A DNA stretch of 64,000 nucleotides from Oscillibacter valericigenes (GCF_021531435.1 NZ_JAFBIS010000010.1:1-64000), one strand, 5' to 3'; counted from the stretch's first letter, positions 25,975-34,619 are shown. The notes: generated by a model from the letters alone, not told the origin. Numbers and translations: made by a program.

Positions 25975-26586
25975 TTATAGCTCCGCGAACGCCTTGAGGA
26001 GCCGCAGTCCCGCGTCACCGGATTTCTCCGGGTGGAACTGGGTGCCCCAGACGTTGCCATTGCGCACCGCGCCGGTCACCGCCACATTGCCGTACCGAGA
26101 GGTGCCCAGGGTGCTGGCGGCGCAGTCTTTGGCGTAAAAACTGTGGACGTAGTAGACGTACTCCCCGTCCTGGAAATACTTGAACAGGGGGTCGTCCTTG
26201 ACAATTTGCAGGCTGTTCCAGCCCATGTGGGGAACTTTCAGGGTCTTATCCTCCAATTCATTGTGGAGGTCCACCACCTGGCCGGGCACCAGGCCCAGGC
26301 CGGGGTGCTCGCCGTACTCGAAGCCCCGGTCAAACAGAAGCTGCATCCCCAGGCAGATGCCCAGGAACGGCTTGCGCTCCGCCTCCTCCAGCAGCACCGG
26401 CACCAGGCCGGTGTCGTCCAGCTTGGCTTTCGCGTCGCCGAAGGCCCCCACGCCGGGGAGGATGATGCGGTCCGCCGCCCGAAGTTTTTCCGCGTCCCGG
26501 GTGATTTCCGTCTCCAGCCCCAGGGACTTCAGGCTGGAGGACAGGGAAAACAGGTTTCCCACGCCGTAATCTACGATTGCTGTCAT
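25975..26586 (-). CDS. hisH: Imidazole glycerol phosphate synthase, glutamine amidotransferase subunit
   Basis: A 203-residue class I glutaminase. The nucleophile Cys is in LGICLGMQLLF near residue 78-88, and the catalytic His-Glu pair in QFHPEKSG near residue 182-189. The oxyanion region PGVGAFGDA near 47 is typical of HisH. It releases ammonia from glutamine for HisF, with which it forms a complex, although hisA lies between the two genes. 17 bases separate it from hisB. Confidence 0.96.
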   Translation of the reverse strand: MTAIVDYGVGNLFSLSSSLKSLGLETEITRDAEKLRAADRIILPGVGAFGDAKAKLDDTGLVPVLLEEAERKPFLGICLGMQLLFDRGFEYGEHPGLGLVPGQVVDLHNELEDKTLKVPHMGWNSLQIVKDDPLFKYFQDGEYVYYVHSFYAKDCAASTLGTSRYGNVAVTGAVRNGNVWGTQFHPEKSGDAGLRLLKAFAEL

Positions 26587-26602
26587 GGTATCAACTCACT
26601 TT

Positions 26603-27190
26603 TTAAAGAGTACCCTTGGTACTCGGGATCTCATCCAGGTGCTTTGCGTCCGGGGCCACCGCCATTTTCAGCGTCCGGCCCATGCCCTTGAACACCGCCT
26701 CCAGGATGTGGTGGGTGTTCTCCCCGGCCAGCTCCCGGATGTGGACGGAGGCGGGACAATTCCGCACGAAGGCCAGCCAGAATTCCTTGGCAAGCTCCGT
26801 GTCAAAGTCGCCCACCTTGGCCGTGGGCAGGTCCACCGACCAGCCCAGGTAGTCCCGGCCGGAGAGGTCACAGGCGCACAGCACCAGCGTCTCGTCCATA
26901 GGCATCAGGAACTGGCCGTAGCGGGTGATGCCCCGCTTGTCGCCCAGAGCCTCGGTAAACGCCTTGCCCAGGCAGATGCCGATGTCCTCCACGCTGTGGT
27001 GGTAGTCCACGTCGGTATCGCCGTGGCAGGTGACGGTCAGGTCAAAGTCGCCGTGGCGGGCGAACAGGGTCAGCATATGATTGAGAAAACCGCAGCCGGT
27101 GGCGATTTCCCCTTTTCCGGCGCCGTCCAGATTCAGAGTCAGTTCAATTTGGGTCTCCTTCGTGTCGCGCCGGATAACAGCGGTACGCAT
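26603..27190 (-). CDS. hisB: Imidazoleglycerol-phosphate dehydratase
   Basis: A 195-residue monofunctional IGPD. The two manganese-binding motifs are CGFLNHML near residues 35-42 and DYHHSVEDIG near 64-73, with a second HxxxH-type set (HHILEAVFKGMGRTLK) near 160. There is no HAD phosphatase domain, unlike the enterobacterial HisB, so the PHP enzyme at the operon end supplies histidinol phosphatase. Twelve bases separate it from hisC. Confidence 0.97.
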   Translation of the reverse strand: MRTAVIRRDTKETQIELTLNLDGAGKGEIATGCGFLNHMLTLFARHGDFDLTVTCHGDTDVDYHHSVEDIGICLGKAFTEALGDKRGITRYGQFLMPMDETLVLCACDLSGRDYLGWSVDLPTAKVGDFDTELAKEFWLAFVRNCPASVHIRELAGENTHHILEAVFKGMGRTLKMAVAPDAKHLDEIPSTKGTL

Positions 27191-27202
27191 AGGCTCCCTC
27201 CT

Positions 27203-28267
27203 TTACAGTTCTTCCAGCAGGCGGGCGATCTCGTCCACCAAAGATGCCATCTGCTCCAGAGAGCCAATGGTGATGCGGACGTAGTCCCGGATGCGGTCAG
27301 CGTCGAACCAGCGCACCAGGATACCGTTCTCCTTCAGCTTGCGGTACAGGTCGCCGCCGGGAATCTTATTGGACTTTGCGAAGATGAAGTTGGCCTGGGA
27401 GGGCAGGACGGTGAAGCCCAGTGCCTCCAGCTCCCGGACCGTCCACTTCCGGTTGTTCCGGATGGCGGCGGTGCAGGTCTGGAAATAGTCCTCGTCCTCC
27501 ACGGCGGCGGCGCCCGCCACGATGGACAGGCGGTTCACATTGTAGGGGTTGAAGCTGTACTTCACCCGGTTCAGGGCGGCAATCAGCTCCGGGCTGCCCA
27601 GGGCGAAGCCCACCCGCCCGCCGGCAAGAGACCGGCTCTTGGACATGGTCTGGACCACCAGCAGGTTGTCGTAGCGGTAGATCATGGGCACGCAGCTCTC
27701 GGCGCCGAAGTCCACATAGGCCTCGTCCACGATGACCACCCGGCCGGGGTCGGCCTCCAGCAGCCGCTGGATGTCTTCCCGGGCCACAGTCATGCCGGTG
27801 GGGGCATTGGGGTTGGCGATGACGATGGTGCCGGGGAAGTCCATGTAATCGTCCACGTTCAGGGTGAAGTCCTCCCGCAGGGGGATGACCTTGGCCTCCA
27901 GGCCGAACAGGGCCACCTGGGACTTGTAGAAGCCATAGGTGATGTCGGCGTAGGCCAGGGGCTTGCCCTCGCCGCAGAAGGCCCGGAACGCAAAGGCCAA
28001 AATCTCGTCGGAGCCGTTGCCGGTGATGACGTTTTCGGGCTGCAGCTCATACCGCTTGGCGAGAGCCTGTACCAGTTGTCCGCAGGTGGGGTCGGAGTAC
28101 AGGTTCAGCTTCAGCAATTCCGCCCGGGAGATGGCCTTCACCACCTTGGGGGAGGGTGGAAAAGGGCTTTCGTTGGTATTCAGCTTCACATACTGCTGAT
28201 CCTGAGGCTGCTCGCCGGGGGTATAGGGGGCCAGACGGCTGGCCTCCTTGGAAAGGAACTTGCTCAT
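27203..28267 (-). CDS. hisC: Histidinol-phosphate aminotransferase
   Basis: A 354-residue fold-type I PLP aminotransferase. The N-terminus (LNTNESPFPPSPKV) is typical of HisC; GNGSDE near residue 84 binds the cofactor phosphate, ANPNAPTG near 150 and DEAYVDF near 183 line the pocket, and the Schiff-base lysine is in VQTMSKSRSLAGGRVGF near residue 208. Arg in the final EYVRITIG-like segment (DYVRITIGS near 330) binds the carboxylate. It overlaps hisD by 4 bases. Confidence 0.96.
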   Translation of the reverse strand: MSKFLSKEASRLAPYTPGEQPQDQQYVKLNTNESPFPPSPKVVKAISRAELLKLNLYSDPTCGQLVQALAKRYELQPENVITGNGSDEILAFAFRAFCGEGKPLAYADITYGFYKSQVALFGLEAKVIPLREDFTLNVDDYMDFPGTIVIANPNAPTGMTVAREDIQRLLEADPGRVVIVDEAYVDFGAESCVPMIYRYDNLLVVQTMSKSRSLAGGRVGFALGSPELIAALNRVKYSFNPYNVNRLSIVAGAAAVEDEDYFQTCTAAIRNNRKWTVRELEALGFTVLPSQANFIFAKSNKIPGGDLYRKLKENGILVRWFDADRIRDYVRITIGSLEQMASLVDEIARLLEEL

Positions 28268-29556
28268 TTTGCATTTCCTCCTTTTTCATTTCGGATGAGC
28301 ACGGACCGGGCGTGGGCCTCCAGGCCCTCCCGCCGGGCAAAATCGGCGATACGCTCCGCCACGGGGGAAAGCGCCGCCTGGTCATAGTAGAGAAAGCTGG
28401 ACTTCTTCACAAAATCGTCCACGCTGAGGGGACTGGAGAACCGGGCCGTGCCGGAAGTCGGCAGGGTGTGGTTGGGGCCCGCGAAGTAGTCGCCCAACGC
28501 CTCCGGGGCACTGCGGCCCAGGAAGATGCTGCCCGCGTTGCGGATTTTCGGCAGCAGGGCGAAGGGGTCGTCCACGCACAGCTCCAGATGCTCCGGGGCG
28601 ATGCGGTTGGCGGCCTCCGCCGCCTTGTCCAGGCTGTCCGTCACGATGATCTTGCCGTTTTCGTCGATGGATTTCCGGGCGATCTCCCGCCGGGGCAGGC
28701 TTTCAAGCTGGACCTCCAGCTCCTGCCGCACCTGCTCCGCCAGTTCCCGGCTGTCGGTCACCAGCACGGCGGAGGCCAGCACGTCGTGCTCCGCCTGGCT
28801 CAGCATGTCCGCCGCCACCCAGACGGGGTCGGACTTGCCGTCCGCCAGCACCAAAATCTCGCTGGGGCCCGCGATCATGTCGATGGCCACCTGGCCGAAC
28901 ACCTTCCTCTTGGCTGTCGCCACGAAGATGCCGCCGGGGCCGACGACCTTGTCCACCCGGGGTACGCTCTCCGTGCCGTAGGCCAGGGCCGCCACCGCCT
29001 GGGCGCCGCCGATCTTGAAGATTTTGTCCGCGCCGGCGATCTTCGCCGCCGCCAGGGCCTCGGCGCTGATATGCCCGTCCTTGTCCGGCGGCGTCACCAC
29101 CACGATCTCTTTGACTCCCGCGATTTTCGCAGGAATGACGTTCATCAGAATGGTGGAGGGAAAGGCTGCCGGGGCGCTGGGCACACAGATGCCCACCTTT
29201 TCAATGGGGGTGTACCGCTGGCCCATGAGGATACCCGGCTTGTCCGTCAGCACGAAGTCCTTGTGGACCTGGCGCTCATGGAAATGCCGGATATTCTCTG
29301 CCGCCATTTCCAGAGTTTTGATGAACTCGGTATCCAGGGAGTTCCAGGCAGTCTCAAGTTCCGCATCCGTCACCTGCAAATTCTCCAGCTCCACGCCGTC
29401 GAACCGCTTGGTGTAGGCTTTCAGGGCCGCGTCGCCGTTTGCCTTGACCTCCGCCAGCACCGCGTCCACTGCGGCGCTGACATTCTCCTCGGCCTGGATG
29501 TCCCGGTTCAGGATGTCCTCCGGCGCCAGCTTGTCAAATTCTAAAATGGGTATCAC
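28264..29556 (-). CDS. hisD: Histidinol dehydrogenase
   Basis: A 430-residue zinc enzyme oxidising histidinol to histidine in two NAD-dependent steps; length is normal. Conserved blocks include VCVPSAPAAFPSTILMN near 130, IGGAQAVAALAYGTESVP near 200, GPGGIFVATAK, IDMIAGPSEILV near 245, and the zinc-site region AADMLSQAEHD near 268; the catalytic Glu-His pair lies in the APEHLELCVDDP and GPNHTLPTSG blocks. It overlaps hisZG by 4 bases and hisC by 4, so translation is coupled along the operon. Confidence 0.97.
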   Translation of the reverse strand: MIPILEFDKLAPEDILNRDIQAEENVSAAVDAVLAEVKANGDAALKAYTKRFDGVELENLQVTDAELETAWNSLDTEFIKTLEMAAENIRHFHERQVHKDFVLTDKPGILMGQRYTPIEKVGICVPSAPAAFPSTILMNVIPAKIAGVKEIVVVTPPDKDGHISAEALAAAKIAGADKIFKIGGAQAVAALAYGTESVPRVDKVVGPGGIFVATAKRKVFGQVAIDMIAGPSEILVLADGKSDPVWVAADMLSQAEHDVLASAVLVTDSRELAEQVRQELEVQLESLPRREIARKSIDENGKIIVTDSLDKAAEAANRIAPEHLELCVDDPFALLPKIRNAGSIFLGRSAPEALGDYFAGPNHTLPTSGTARFSSPLSVDDFVKKSSFLYYDQAALSPVAERIADFARREGLEAHARSVLIRNEKGGNAK

Positions 29557-31130
29557 CGCTCCGTCACCTCCGTCAGCTTGGTCAGGAGGGTGTCGATCTC
29601 CCGGCGCTTGAACTGGTAGCTGGCCCGGTTTGCGATGAACCGGGCGGAAATGGGCATGAACTCCGTGATGACCTTCAGGTTGTTTTCCTTCAGGGTGGTG
29701 CCTGTCTCCACGATGTCCACAATGACGTCGCTGAGGCCCAGAATGGGCGCCAGCTCAATGGAACCGTTCAGCTTGATGATGTCGATGTCCCGTCCCTGGG
29801 CGGCGTAATAGGCTTTCGCGATGTTCACGAACTTCGTCGCCACCCGCAGGGCCCGGCCGGGGTCGTCGGCAAAGTCCTTGGGGCCTGCCACGCACATCCG
29901 GCACTTGCCAAGGCCCGTGTCCAGCAGCTCGTACACGTCGGCGCCGGACTCCTGCAGAATGTCCTTGCCCACGATGCCGATGTCCGCCGCTCCGTGCTCC
30001 ACATAAATTGCCACGTCGCTGGGCTTCACCAGGAAGTAGCGGATGCCGGCGGCGGGATTCTCCACCACCAGCTTCCGGGTGTCGTTGTAATTCTCGGGGC
30101 AGCCGTAGCCCACGCCCGCCAGCAGGTCGTAGACCTTGTCACCCAGGCGGCCCTTGGGCAGGGCCACGTTCAGCATGACCTTCTCCCCTGTCTCCGGGGC
30201 GGCGTCGGTCAGCCGGGCCAGCTCGTCCAGGTACAGGGCGAAGCCGATGGCCTTGGCACCGGGGCGGAACTGGGCCGCCAGGGGGTCGTACCGCCCGCCC
30301 TGGAGCACCGCCCGGGGCAGGCCCGCCAGATACCCCTGGAGCACCAGGCCGTTGTAATATTCCATATCGTTGACCAGGGACAGATCCAGCTTCAGATTCG
30401 CCGTCTCGCCCTGGGCCTCCAGCGCCTGGCACAGCGTCCGCAGCTCCGTGAGGGCCGCGCCCATGGCGGCGTTGAGGGCCAGCGGCTCCGCCGCGGTCAG
30501 CACGGTTTCCCAGTCGCCTGCGAGGGCGGACAGGCGGCAAAGGGCGTCAGCCCCCTGCCGGGAGAGGCCCGCCTCCGCGGCGCACTTTTGCAGCTCATGG
30601 GCATTCCGGTCCCGGATGCAGGTCAGGAGCCTGGGCCGGATGCTCTCCGGCGCGCCGACGGCGTCAAAGAGGCCGGTGACAAAACCCATGTGGCTGATCT
30701 CCAGCACGAAATCCCGCTCGGTGCGGGCAAGGCTCCGGATTGCCAGAGACACCGCCTGGGCCGTCACGGCATCGTCCACCGCGCCGATGCACTCCAGACC
30801 CATCTGGCTGATTTCCTTGAAGGTGTGGCTCTCCTGGCTGGGGCGGTAGACATTTTCCGCGTAGTAGAACCGTCCGCACTGGCCCGGCTCCACCTGGGCG
30901 TTCTTGGCAATGGACAGCGTCACGTCCGGCTTCAGCGCCAGCAGGCGGCCGTCCAGGTCTGTAAAGGTGATGACCTGCTCACTGGAGAGGAAACGCCGGT
31001 TTTCCTGATACAGGCCGTATTCCTCAAACCGGCCCATGTGGTACTGCCGGAACCCGGCCTTCTCATACAGCACCCGCAGCTGCAGGGATACCCGCTCCTG
31101 GGGCTTCAAAATATTCAGATCTAATTCCAT
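29553..31130 (-). CDS. hisZG: HisZ-HisG fusion: ATP phosphoribosyltransferase with regulatory subunit
   Basis: A single 525-residue frame combines two normally separate proteins. Residues 1-315 are HisZ, a histidyl-tRNA synthetase paralogue (LQLRVLYEKAGFRQYH near 20, LKPDVTLSIAK motif-2-like region near 66, YYNGLVLQGYLAG and GGRYDPL near 265). From about residue 318 a complete short-form HisG follows (MLNVALPKGRLGDKVYDLL, then VEHGAADIGIVGKD and the PRPP loop DVIVDIVETGTTLKENNL near 480). Short HisG needs HisZ for activity and histidine feedback, so the fusion makes a one-to-one complex obligatory. It commits ATP and PRPP to histidine. First gene of the operon; GAGGAGG precedes the ATG. I saw no internal stop or frameshift. 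Confidence 0.93.
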   Translation of the reverse strand: MELDLNILKPQERVSLQLRVLYEKAGFRQYHMGRFEEYGLYQENRRFLSSEQVITFTDLDGRLLALKPDVTLSIAKNAQVEPGQCGRFYYAENVYRPSQESHTFKEISQMGLECIGAVDDAVTAQAVSLAIRSLARTERDFVLEISHMGFVTGLFDAVGAPESIRPRLLTCIRDRNAHELQKCAAEAGLSRQGADALCRLSALAGDWETVLTAAEPLALNAAMGAALTELRTLCQALEAQGETANLKLDLSLVNDMEYYNGLVLQGYLAGLPRAVLQGGRYDPLAAQFRPGAKAIGFALYLDELARLTDAAPETGEKVMLNVALPKGRLGDKVYDLLAGVGYGCPENYNDTRKLVVENPAAGIRYFLVKPSDVAIYVEHGAADIGIVGKDILQESGADVYELLDTGLGKCRMCVAGPKDFADDPGRALRVATKFVNIAKAYYAAQGRDIDIIKLNGSIELAPILGLSDVIVDIVETGTTLKENNLKVITEFMPISARFIANRASYQFKRREIDTLLTKLTEVTER

Positions 31131-31147
31131 GGAAGGCTCCTCCTCAT

Positions 31148-31164
31148 GGGGCGCAGAAAGCCCC
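31148..31164. repeat. Hairpin in the his operon leader
   Basis: GGGGC and GCCCC arms lie just upstream of the hisZG ribosome site (31136-31142). It could tune translation; no T-box or leader peptide rich in His codons was found. Confidence 0.35.
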
Positions 31165-31180
31165 TCTTTCTTTCGGAGTT

Positions 31181-31209
31181 ATTCTACTTTATTTTATTAC
31201 CAAAGTAAA
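31181..31209 (-). promoter_or_regulatory. Promoter of the histidine operon
   Basis: Minus-strand TTTACT (31209-31204), 17-base spacer, TAGAAT (31186-31181). The leader to hisZG is about 45 bases. Confidence 0.55.
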
Positions 31210-31216
31210 GTGGTAA
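31197..31216. promoter_or_regulatory. Candidate operator of the histidine operon
   Basis: TTACCA-N8-TGGTAA, perfect 6-base arms, overlaps the -35 box and spacer of the his promoter, a position suited to repression. The cognate regulator is not in the window. Confidence 0.45.
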
Positions 31217-31314
31217 TTCGGTAGTAAGCGAAATTTTGCTATTTACACAAAACCCAACGGTCAAAAAGGAAAATACAGGGGCATTTTACACCCTGCGTCT
31301 CCCATTTGCAATTC

Positions 31315-32334
31315 CTATCCGAGGGCGGCCAGCCGCCGGGTGGGGTTCAGCTCCGCATCCGTCACCGGGGCGAAGCATTGGGCGCCCAGCACCACCATCA
31401 GCTCCGGCTGTTCTTCGCTCATGCGCTGCAGCACCCGCTCCAGCGCCGGGGCAAACCCGTTTTCCGCCAGTTCCGGCCTTACGGCAGCCACCGTGGTGTA
31501 CAGTGTCTCTGTCACGTCCAGCACCGGGAGTTCGTCCCAGATGCTCTCCGTCCGGCCATAGCCCCGGACGCCGCCCGCCCCGGTGCGGGTATTGTCCAGC
31601 GTCCAGACCTCCGCCGCGTCTGTCCGCGCGTCATCCCGGATGGTCAGGGCGTCGATCTCCCCGTTGGCGGCAGCCCGGAACAAATCGTCATAGCTGCCGT
31701 ACACCGTGACGCTGGCGAGGCCGGACACCCGGTCGCCCTGGTAATTGTCCGCCAGCCACAGGTCGAAGCAGCCGTAACCGCCCAGGGACGCGCTGTCCAG
31801 CACGCCCCAGCGGGCCCGGCCCAGCTCATTCCGGGACAGCGGCTTGCCGCTGGAGGCCCGGCCGGAGAGCTGGCCTCCGTACTCCGTGGGCGCGGCGCAG
31901 ATCAGCGCCCGGGTGCCGGCGCGCAGGGAGCCGTCGTCCAGCAGGCGAGCGTCCGCCAGCAGCGCCGTCTCGCTCCCTTCTTCCGCGAAAACCTCCGCCG
32001 GGAGGAACGCCAGATCGATGTTTCCCTCTTTCAGCGCCTGCGCGGTGGCCGCCGGTGAGCTGCCCACGGTGACGGTGACACGCTCTACCTCCGCCAGCCC
32101 CGTTTCGTCAAAATAGGTTTTCAGCAGGTTCGGCAGGGTCTTGACCGCATCGGCGAGCTGCTGGGTGCTCAAACCGTTCCGGGGGAATTCCACGGTCAGT
32201 TCCTCCATGCGGAGAGGTTCCTCCTCCACGGGCTCCGGCGGTGTGGGAGGCGCAGGCGTCTCCGGCTCTTTTTTTCTGCAGGCGGTCAGAGTCAGCAGCA
32301 GGGCCAGCGCCAGCAGCAGAGATACTTTTTTCAT
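31315..32334 (-). CDS. PhnD-like substrate-binding lipoprotein (orphan)
   Basis: A 339-residue secreted protein. The signal sequence ends in the lipobox LTAC (residues about 16-19), followed by a Pro/Glu-rich linker. The body matches the phosphate/phosphonate-binding PhnD type (PF12974): an N-terminal lobe with LKEGNIDLAFLPAEVF near 115, the DSASLGGYGCFDLWL region near 190, and YDDLFRAAANGEIDALTIRDD near 230. No permease or ATPase gene is adjacent, so it may serve a transporter elsewhere or act as a sensor. AGGAG precedes the ATG at 32334. Ligand unknown; other small oxyanions or aliphatic compounds are possible. Confidence 0.78.
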   Translation of the reverse strand: MKKVSLLLALALLLTLTACRKKEPETPAPPTPPEPVEEEPLRMEELTVEFPRNGLSTQQLADAVKTLPNLLKTYFDETGLAEVERVTVTVGSSPAATAQALKEGNIDLAFLPAEVFAEEGSETALLADARLLDDGSLRAGTRALICAAPTEYGGQLSGRASSGKPLSRNELGRARWGVLDSASLGGYGCFDLWLADNYQGDRVSGLASVTVYGSYDDLFRAAANGEIDALTIRDDARTDAAEVWTLDNTRTGAGGVRGYGRTESIWDELPVLDVTETLYTTVAAVRPELAENGFAPALERVLQRMSEEQPELMVVLGAQCFAPVTDAELNPTRRLAALG

Positions 32335-32449
32335 ATATTGCTCCTTTCCGGCGGCTGGACAAGGGACCGCCGGTCTGATATATTGTAGATAGTCTGATTT
32401 TACCATTACGCCTCCGTCCGCGCAAGGGCGGAGCGGAAGGAGGATGTTT

Positions 32450-32794
32450 ATGTACACACTGTCTGAAAACTGTCCCCGGAAGGACGTCTGCGTCCGGGAG
32501 GGCAAGGGTCTCATCCACATCAAGGAGCTGACCGATAAGGAGGGTCTGTACGGCCACGGGCGGATGTTCGCCCATCTCACCGTGGACCCCGGCTGCTCCA
32601 TCGGCTATCACGACCACCAGCATGAGACGGAGTTCTACTACATCATCAAGGGCGAGGCCGTGTTCAACGACGACGGCAGGGAGGTCCTGGTCCACGCGGG
32701 TGACATCTGCGCCACGGGCTACGGAGCTTCCCACGGCATGGAGAACAAAACGGATGAACCGGTGGAGTTGATTGCCCTCATTGTCATGGAATAA
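32450..32794 (+). CDS. Small cupin-domain protein
   Basis: A 114-residue single-domain cupin. Motif 1 is GYHDHQHETEFYYIIKGE near residues 51-68, with the two histidines and glutamate that bind a metal, and motif 2 ends in GYGASHGMEN near 95 with the fourth His. The substrate is unknown; such small cupins act as isomerases, dioxygenases or sugar-binding modules. The ATG at 32450 is chosen because AGGAGG is 6 bases upstream and abuts an earlier ATG at 32444. A single cistron ending at its own terminator, divergent from the PhnD-like gene. Confidence 0.85.
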   Translation: MYTLSENCPRKDVCVREGKGLIHIKELTDKEGLYGHGRMFAHLTVDPGCSIGYHDHQHETEFYYIIKGEAVFNDDGREVLVHAGDICATGYGASHGMENKTDEPVELIALIVME

Positions 32795-32796
32795 AG

Positions 32797-32825
32797 AAAA
32801 AAGAGCGGCGCTGCCGCTCTTTTTT
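32797..32825 (+). terminator. Terminator of the cupin gene
   Basis: AAAGAGCGGC and GCCGCTCTTT arms with a short loop and a T run, starting 3 bases past the stop codon. Confidence 0.88.
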
Positions 32826-32894
32826 CATGCGCGCCGAAAGTTTTTCCTCCTCCAGATCGTATCCCTTATGAGCGCGCTTGAAGGAGCTGATGAA

Positions 32895-33383
32895 ATGAAT
32901 CCAACGGAACGGGCGGAATACCTGGCGGAGACTTACGCCGATGCCATCCTCCGCCTGAGCTACACCTATTTGAAAAACACCCACGACGCCCAGGACATCT
33001 GCCAGACGGTGTTCGTCAAGCTGCTGGCGGAGCCCCGGGACTTTGAAAGTCCCGCCCACGAACGGGCTTACATCCTGCGGATGGCTGCCAACGCCTGCAA
33101 GGACATCCTGAAAAGTCCCTGGCGGAAGCGCACCTGCGGCCTGGACACCGCGATGGAGGTCCCGGCGCCGGAGGCGGCGGACGGCAGTCTCTTGGCGGCA
33201 GTGAATGCGCTGCCGGCCAACTACCGCTCCGCCATCTACCTCTATTATTACGAGGGTTATCAGGCGGCGGAGATCGGGCAGATCCTGGGCGCCCCCACCG
33301 CCACCATCCACACCTGGCTGGCCCGTGGACGGGCGCGGCTGAAAACCATGTTGGGAGGAACGGACTATGAACGAACTGTTTGA
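32895..33383 (+). CDS. ECF-type RNA polymerase sigma factor
   Basis: A 162-residue sigma-70 family protein with only regions 2 and 4. Region 2 spans about residues 10-75 (YADAILRLSYTYLKNTHDAQDICQTVF, given in part: the DAQDICQTVF core is diagnostic), and region 4 spans 105-155 (LPANYRSAIYLYYYEGYQAAEIG then ATIHTWLARGRARLK; again in part). It directs transcription of a small envelope- or stress-type regulon. AAGGAG is 8 bases before the ATG at 32895. The next gene starts 17 bases before its stop and encodes a membrane protein of anti-sigma type, so the pair is translationally coupled. Confidence 0.9.
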   Translation: MNPTERAEYLAETYADAILRLSYTYLKNTHDAQDICQTVFVKLLAEPRDFESPAHERAYILRMAANACKDILKSPWRKRTCGLDTAMEVPAPEAADGSLLAAVNALPANYRSAIYLYYYEGYQAAEIGQILGAPTATIHTWLARGRARLKTMLGGTDYERTV

Positions 33384-34422
33384 ATACAGGCAGGCCATGG
33401 ACGGCCTGCACTATACGGACGAGCAGAAGAAAACCCTGGCGCAGCAGGCCCTCCGGGCGGCGGAGCAGGCTGCGCCCCGGCGGCGCAGACCCGTCTGGCG
33501 GACGGCCCTCATCGCCGCTGCTGTGGCTGCGGTGCTGATGGTGGGGGCCGGAGCCACCGGTGTGCTGAAAAGCGCCGTGGACGCCCTGTCCCCCATTTTC
33601 GGCGGCAGCGCGGCCCAGACGGAGGTCATTGATAAGATCGGGCGGCCCATCGGCGCGTCCGCCACCGACAACGGCGTCACCATCACCGCCGACGCCATCA
33701 TCGGCGACACGTACAACGCCGCCATCGTCTACACCATCCGCCGGGACGACGGCACGGCCTTATTGCCTGAGGGCACCGACGCCCGCTCCCTGCTGGTAGG
33801 CGGCTTCGGCTTTGCCAACTTTCCCGTCCGGGGCGGCAGCCACGGCAGCTCCTGGTTCATAGCGGATGAGAACGACAGCAGCGCCATTCAGATGGTGCAG
33901 ACCATTACCGCCGATGTGCCGATCTCCAGTTGTACCGCCACGGCGGAGTTCGAGGACCTGTGCGTCTGGGATGACGCGGCGGGTGAAAGCGTCCCCGCAG
34001 TGGAGGGCCATTGGAAGTTCCGCTTTGATGTGGATTACGAGGATTCCTCCGTCACCCTCGGCGGCGGCGAGACCTTCACCCAGGACGGCATGACCTTCAC
34101 CGTGGATTCCGTCACCGTCTCCCCCATCGCCGTCAATGTGGACTACACCGTGGACAGCGAGGTCCGGTGGAGCGACGCCCCCAGCGGCCGGGAGAACGAG
34201 GAAGACAGCCGCCAGATGGAGCGGTACTTCGAGAACGTGGAAATTCTGCTGACGAAGAAGGACGGCACGGTCATCGACATGTCCTCCTCCGGCGGCGGCA
34301 TCCGGCCGGACCACGGCGTCACCGTCTGCGACAAGGGCGAGGTCTTTGAGGAGATCATCCCCCTGGAGGAGCTGGAGAGCATCTCCGTGGGCGGCATCGT
34401 GTACCCCATCTCCGCCGGCTGA
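33367..34422 (+). CDS. DUF4179-type membrane anti-sigma factor candidate
   Basis: A 351-residue protein with a cytoplasmic N-terminus of about 45 residues, one membrane span near 46-66 (TALIAAAVAAVLMVGAGATGV, in part) and a large extracytoplasmic domain. The span is followed by DALSPIFGG, as in DUF4179 proteins encoded beside ECF sigma factors in Firmicutes. The short N-terminus would hold the sigma factor at the membrane; the outer beta-rich domain would sense a signal. No classic zinc-binding anti-sigma motif (HxxxCxxC) was found. It overlaps the sigma gene by 17 bases and ends at a terminator. Anti-sigma activity is inferred from context. Confidence 0.78.
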   Translation: MNELFEYRQAMDGLHYTDEQKKTLAQQALRAAEQAAPRRRRPVWRTALIAAAVAAVLMVGAGATGVLKSAVDALSPIFGGSAAQTEVIDKIGRPIGASATDNGVTITADAIIGDTYNAAIVYTIRRDDGTALLPEGTDARSLLVGGFGFANFPVRGGSHGSSWFIADENDSSAIQMVQTITADVPISSCTATAEFEDLCVWDDAAGESVPAVEGHWKFRFDVDYEDSSVTLGGGETFTQDGMTFTVDSVTVSPIAVNVDYTVDSEVRWSDAPSGRENEEDSRQMERYFENVEILLTKKDGTVIDMSSSGGGIRPDHGVTVCDKGEVFEEIIPLEELESISVGGIVYPISAG

Positions 34423-34434
34423 CGGACATAAAAT

Positions 34435-34472
34435 AAGAGCGCCAGGGTGATCAATCCCGGCGCTCTTTTTTT
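34435..34472 (+). terminator. Terminator of the sigma/anti-sigma operon
   Basis: AGAGCGCC with inner GGG pairs to CCC with GGCGCTCT and is followed by seven T residues. Confidence 0.85.
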
Positions 34473-34565
34473 CAGGCATGCCGTTCCCGGTCGGCAAGGT
34501 GTTTCCTGTCAGTGGGTCGCCCCACATTATGTATCATATTCCCAGACTTTTCCGAAGTCAACCGC

Positions 34566-34588
34566 AATTGTTGCAAGTCGCAACAATT
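34566..34588. promoter_or_regulatory. Inverted repeat upstream of the marR-like gene
   Basis: AATTGTTGC-N5-GCAACAATT, perfect 9-base arms, 31 bases upstream of the -35 box. There is no T run, so it is more likely an operator than a terminator. Confidence 0.5.
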
Positions 34589-34619
34589 TGTGCAAACCGC
34601 AGAAAACAGCCGTCGATAA

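Noticed and set aside
26585-28387. A 600-codon plus-strand frame across hisB and hisC
   Set aside because: Antisense to two enzymes with complete active-site motifs; same cause as above.
31131-31314. T-box leader for the histidine operon
   Set aside because: No T-box core sequence or specifier stem, and the leader from the predicted promoter is only about 45 bases.
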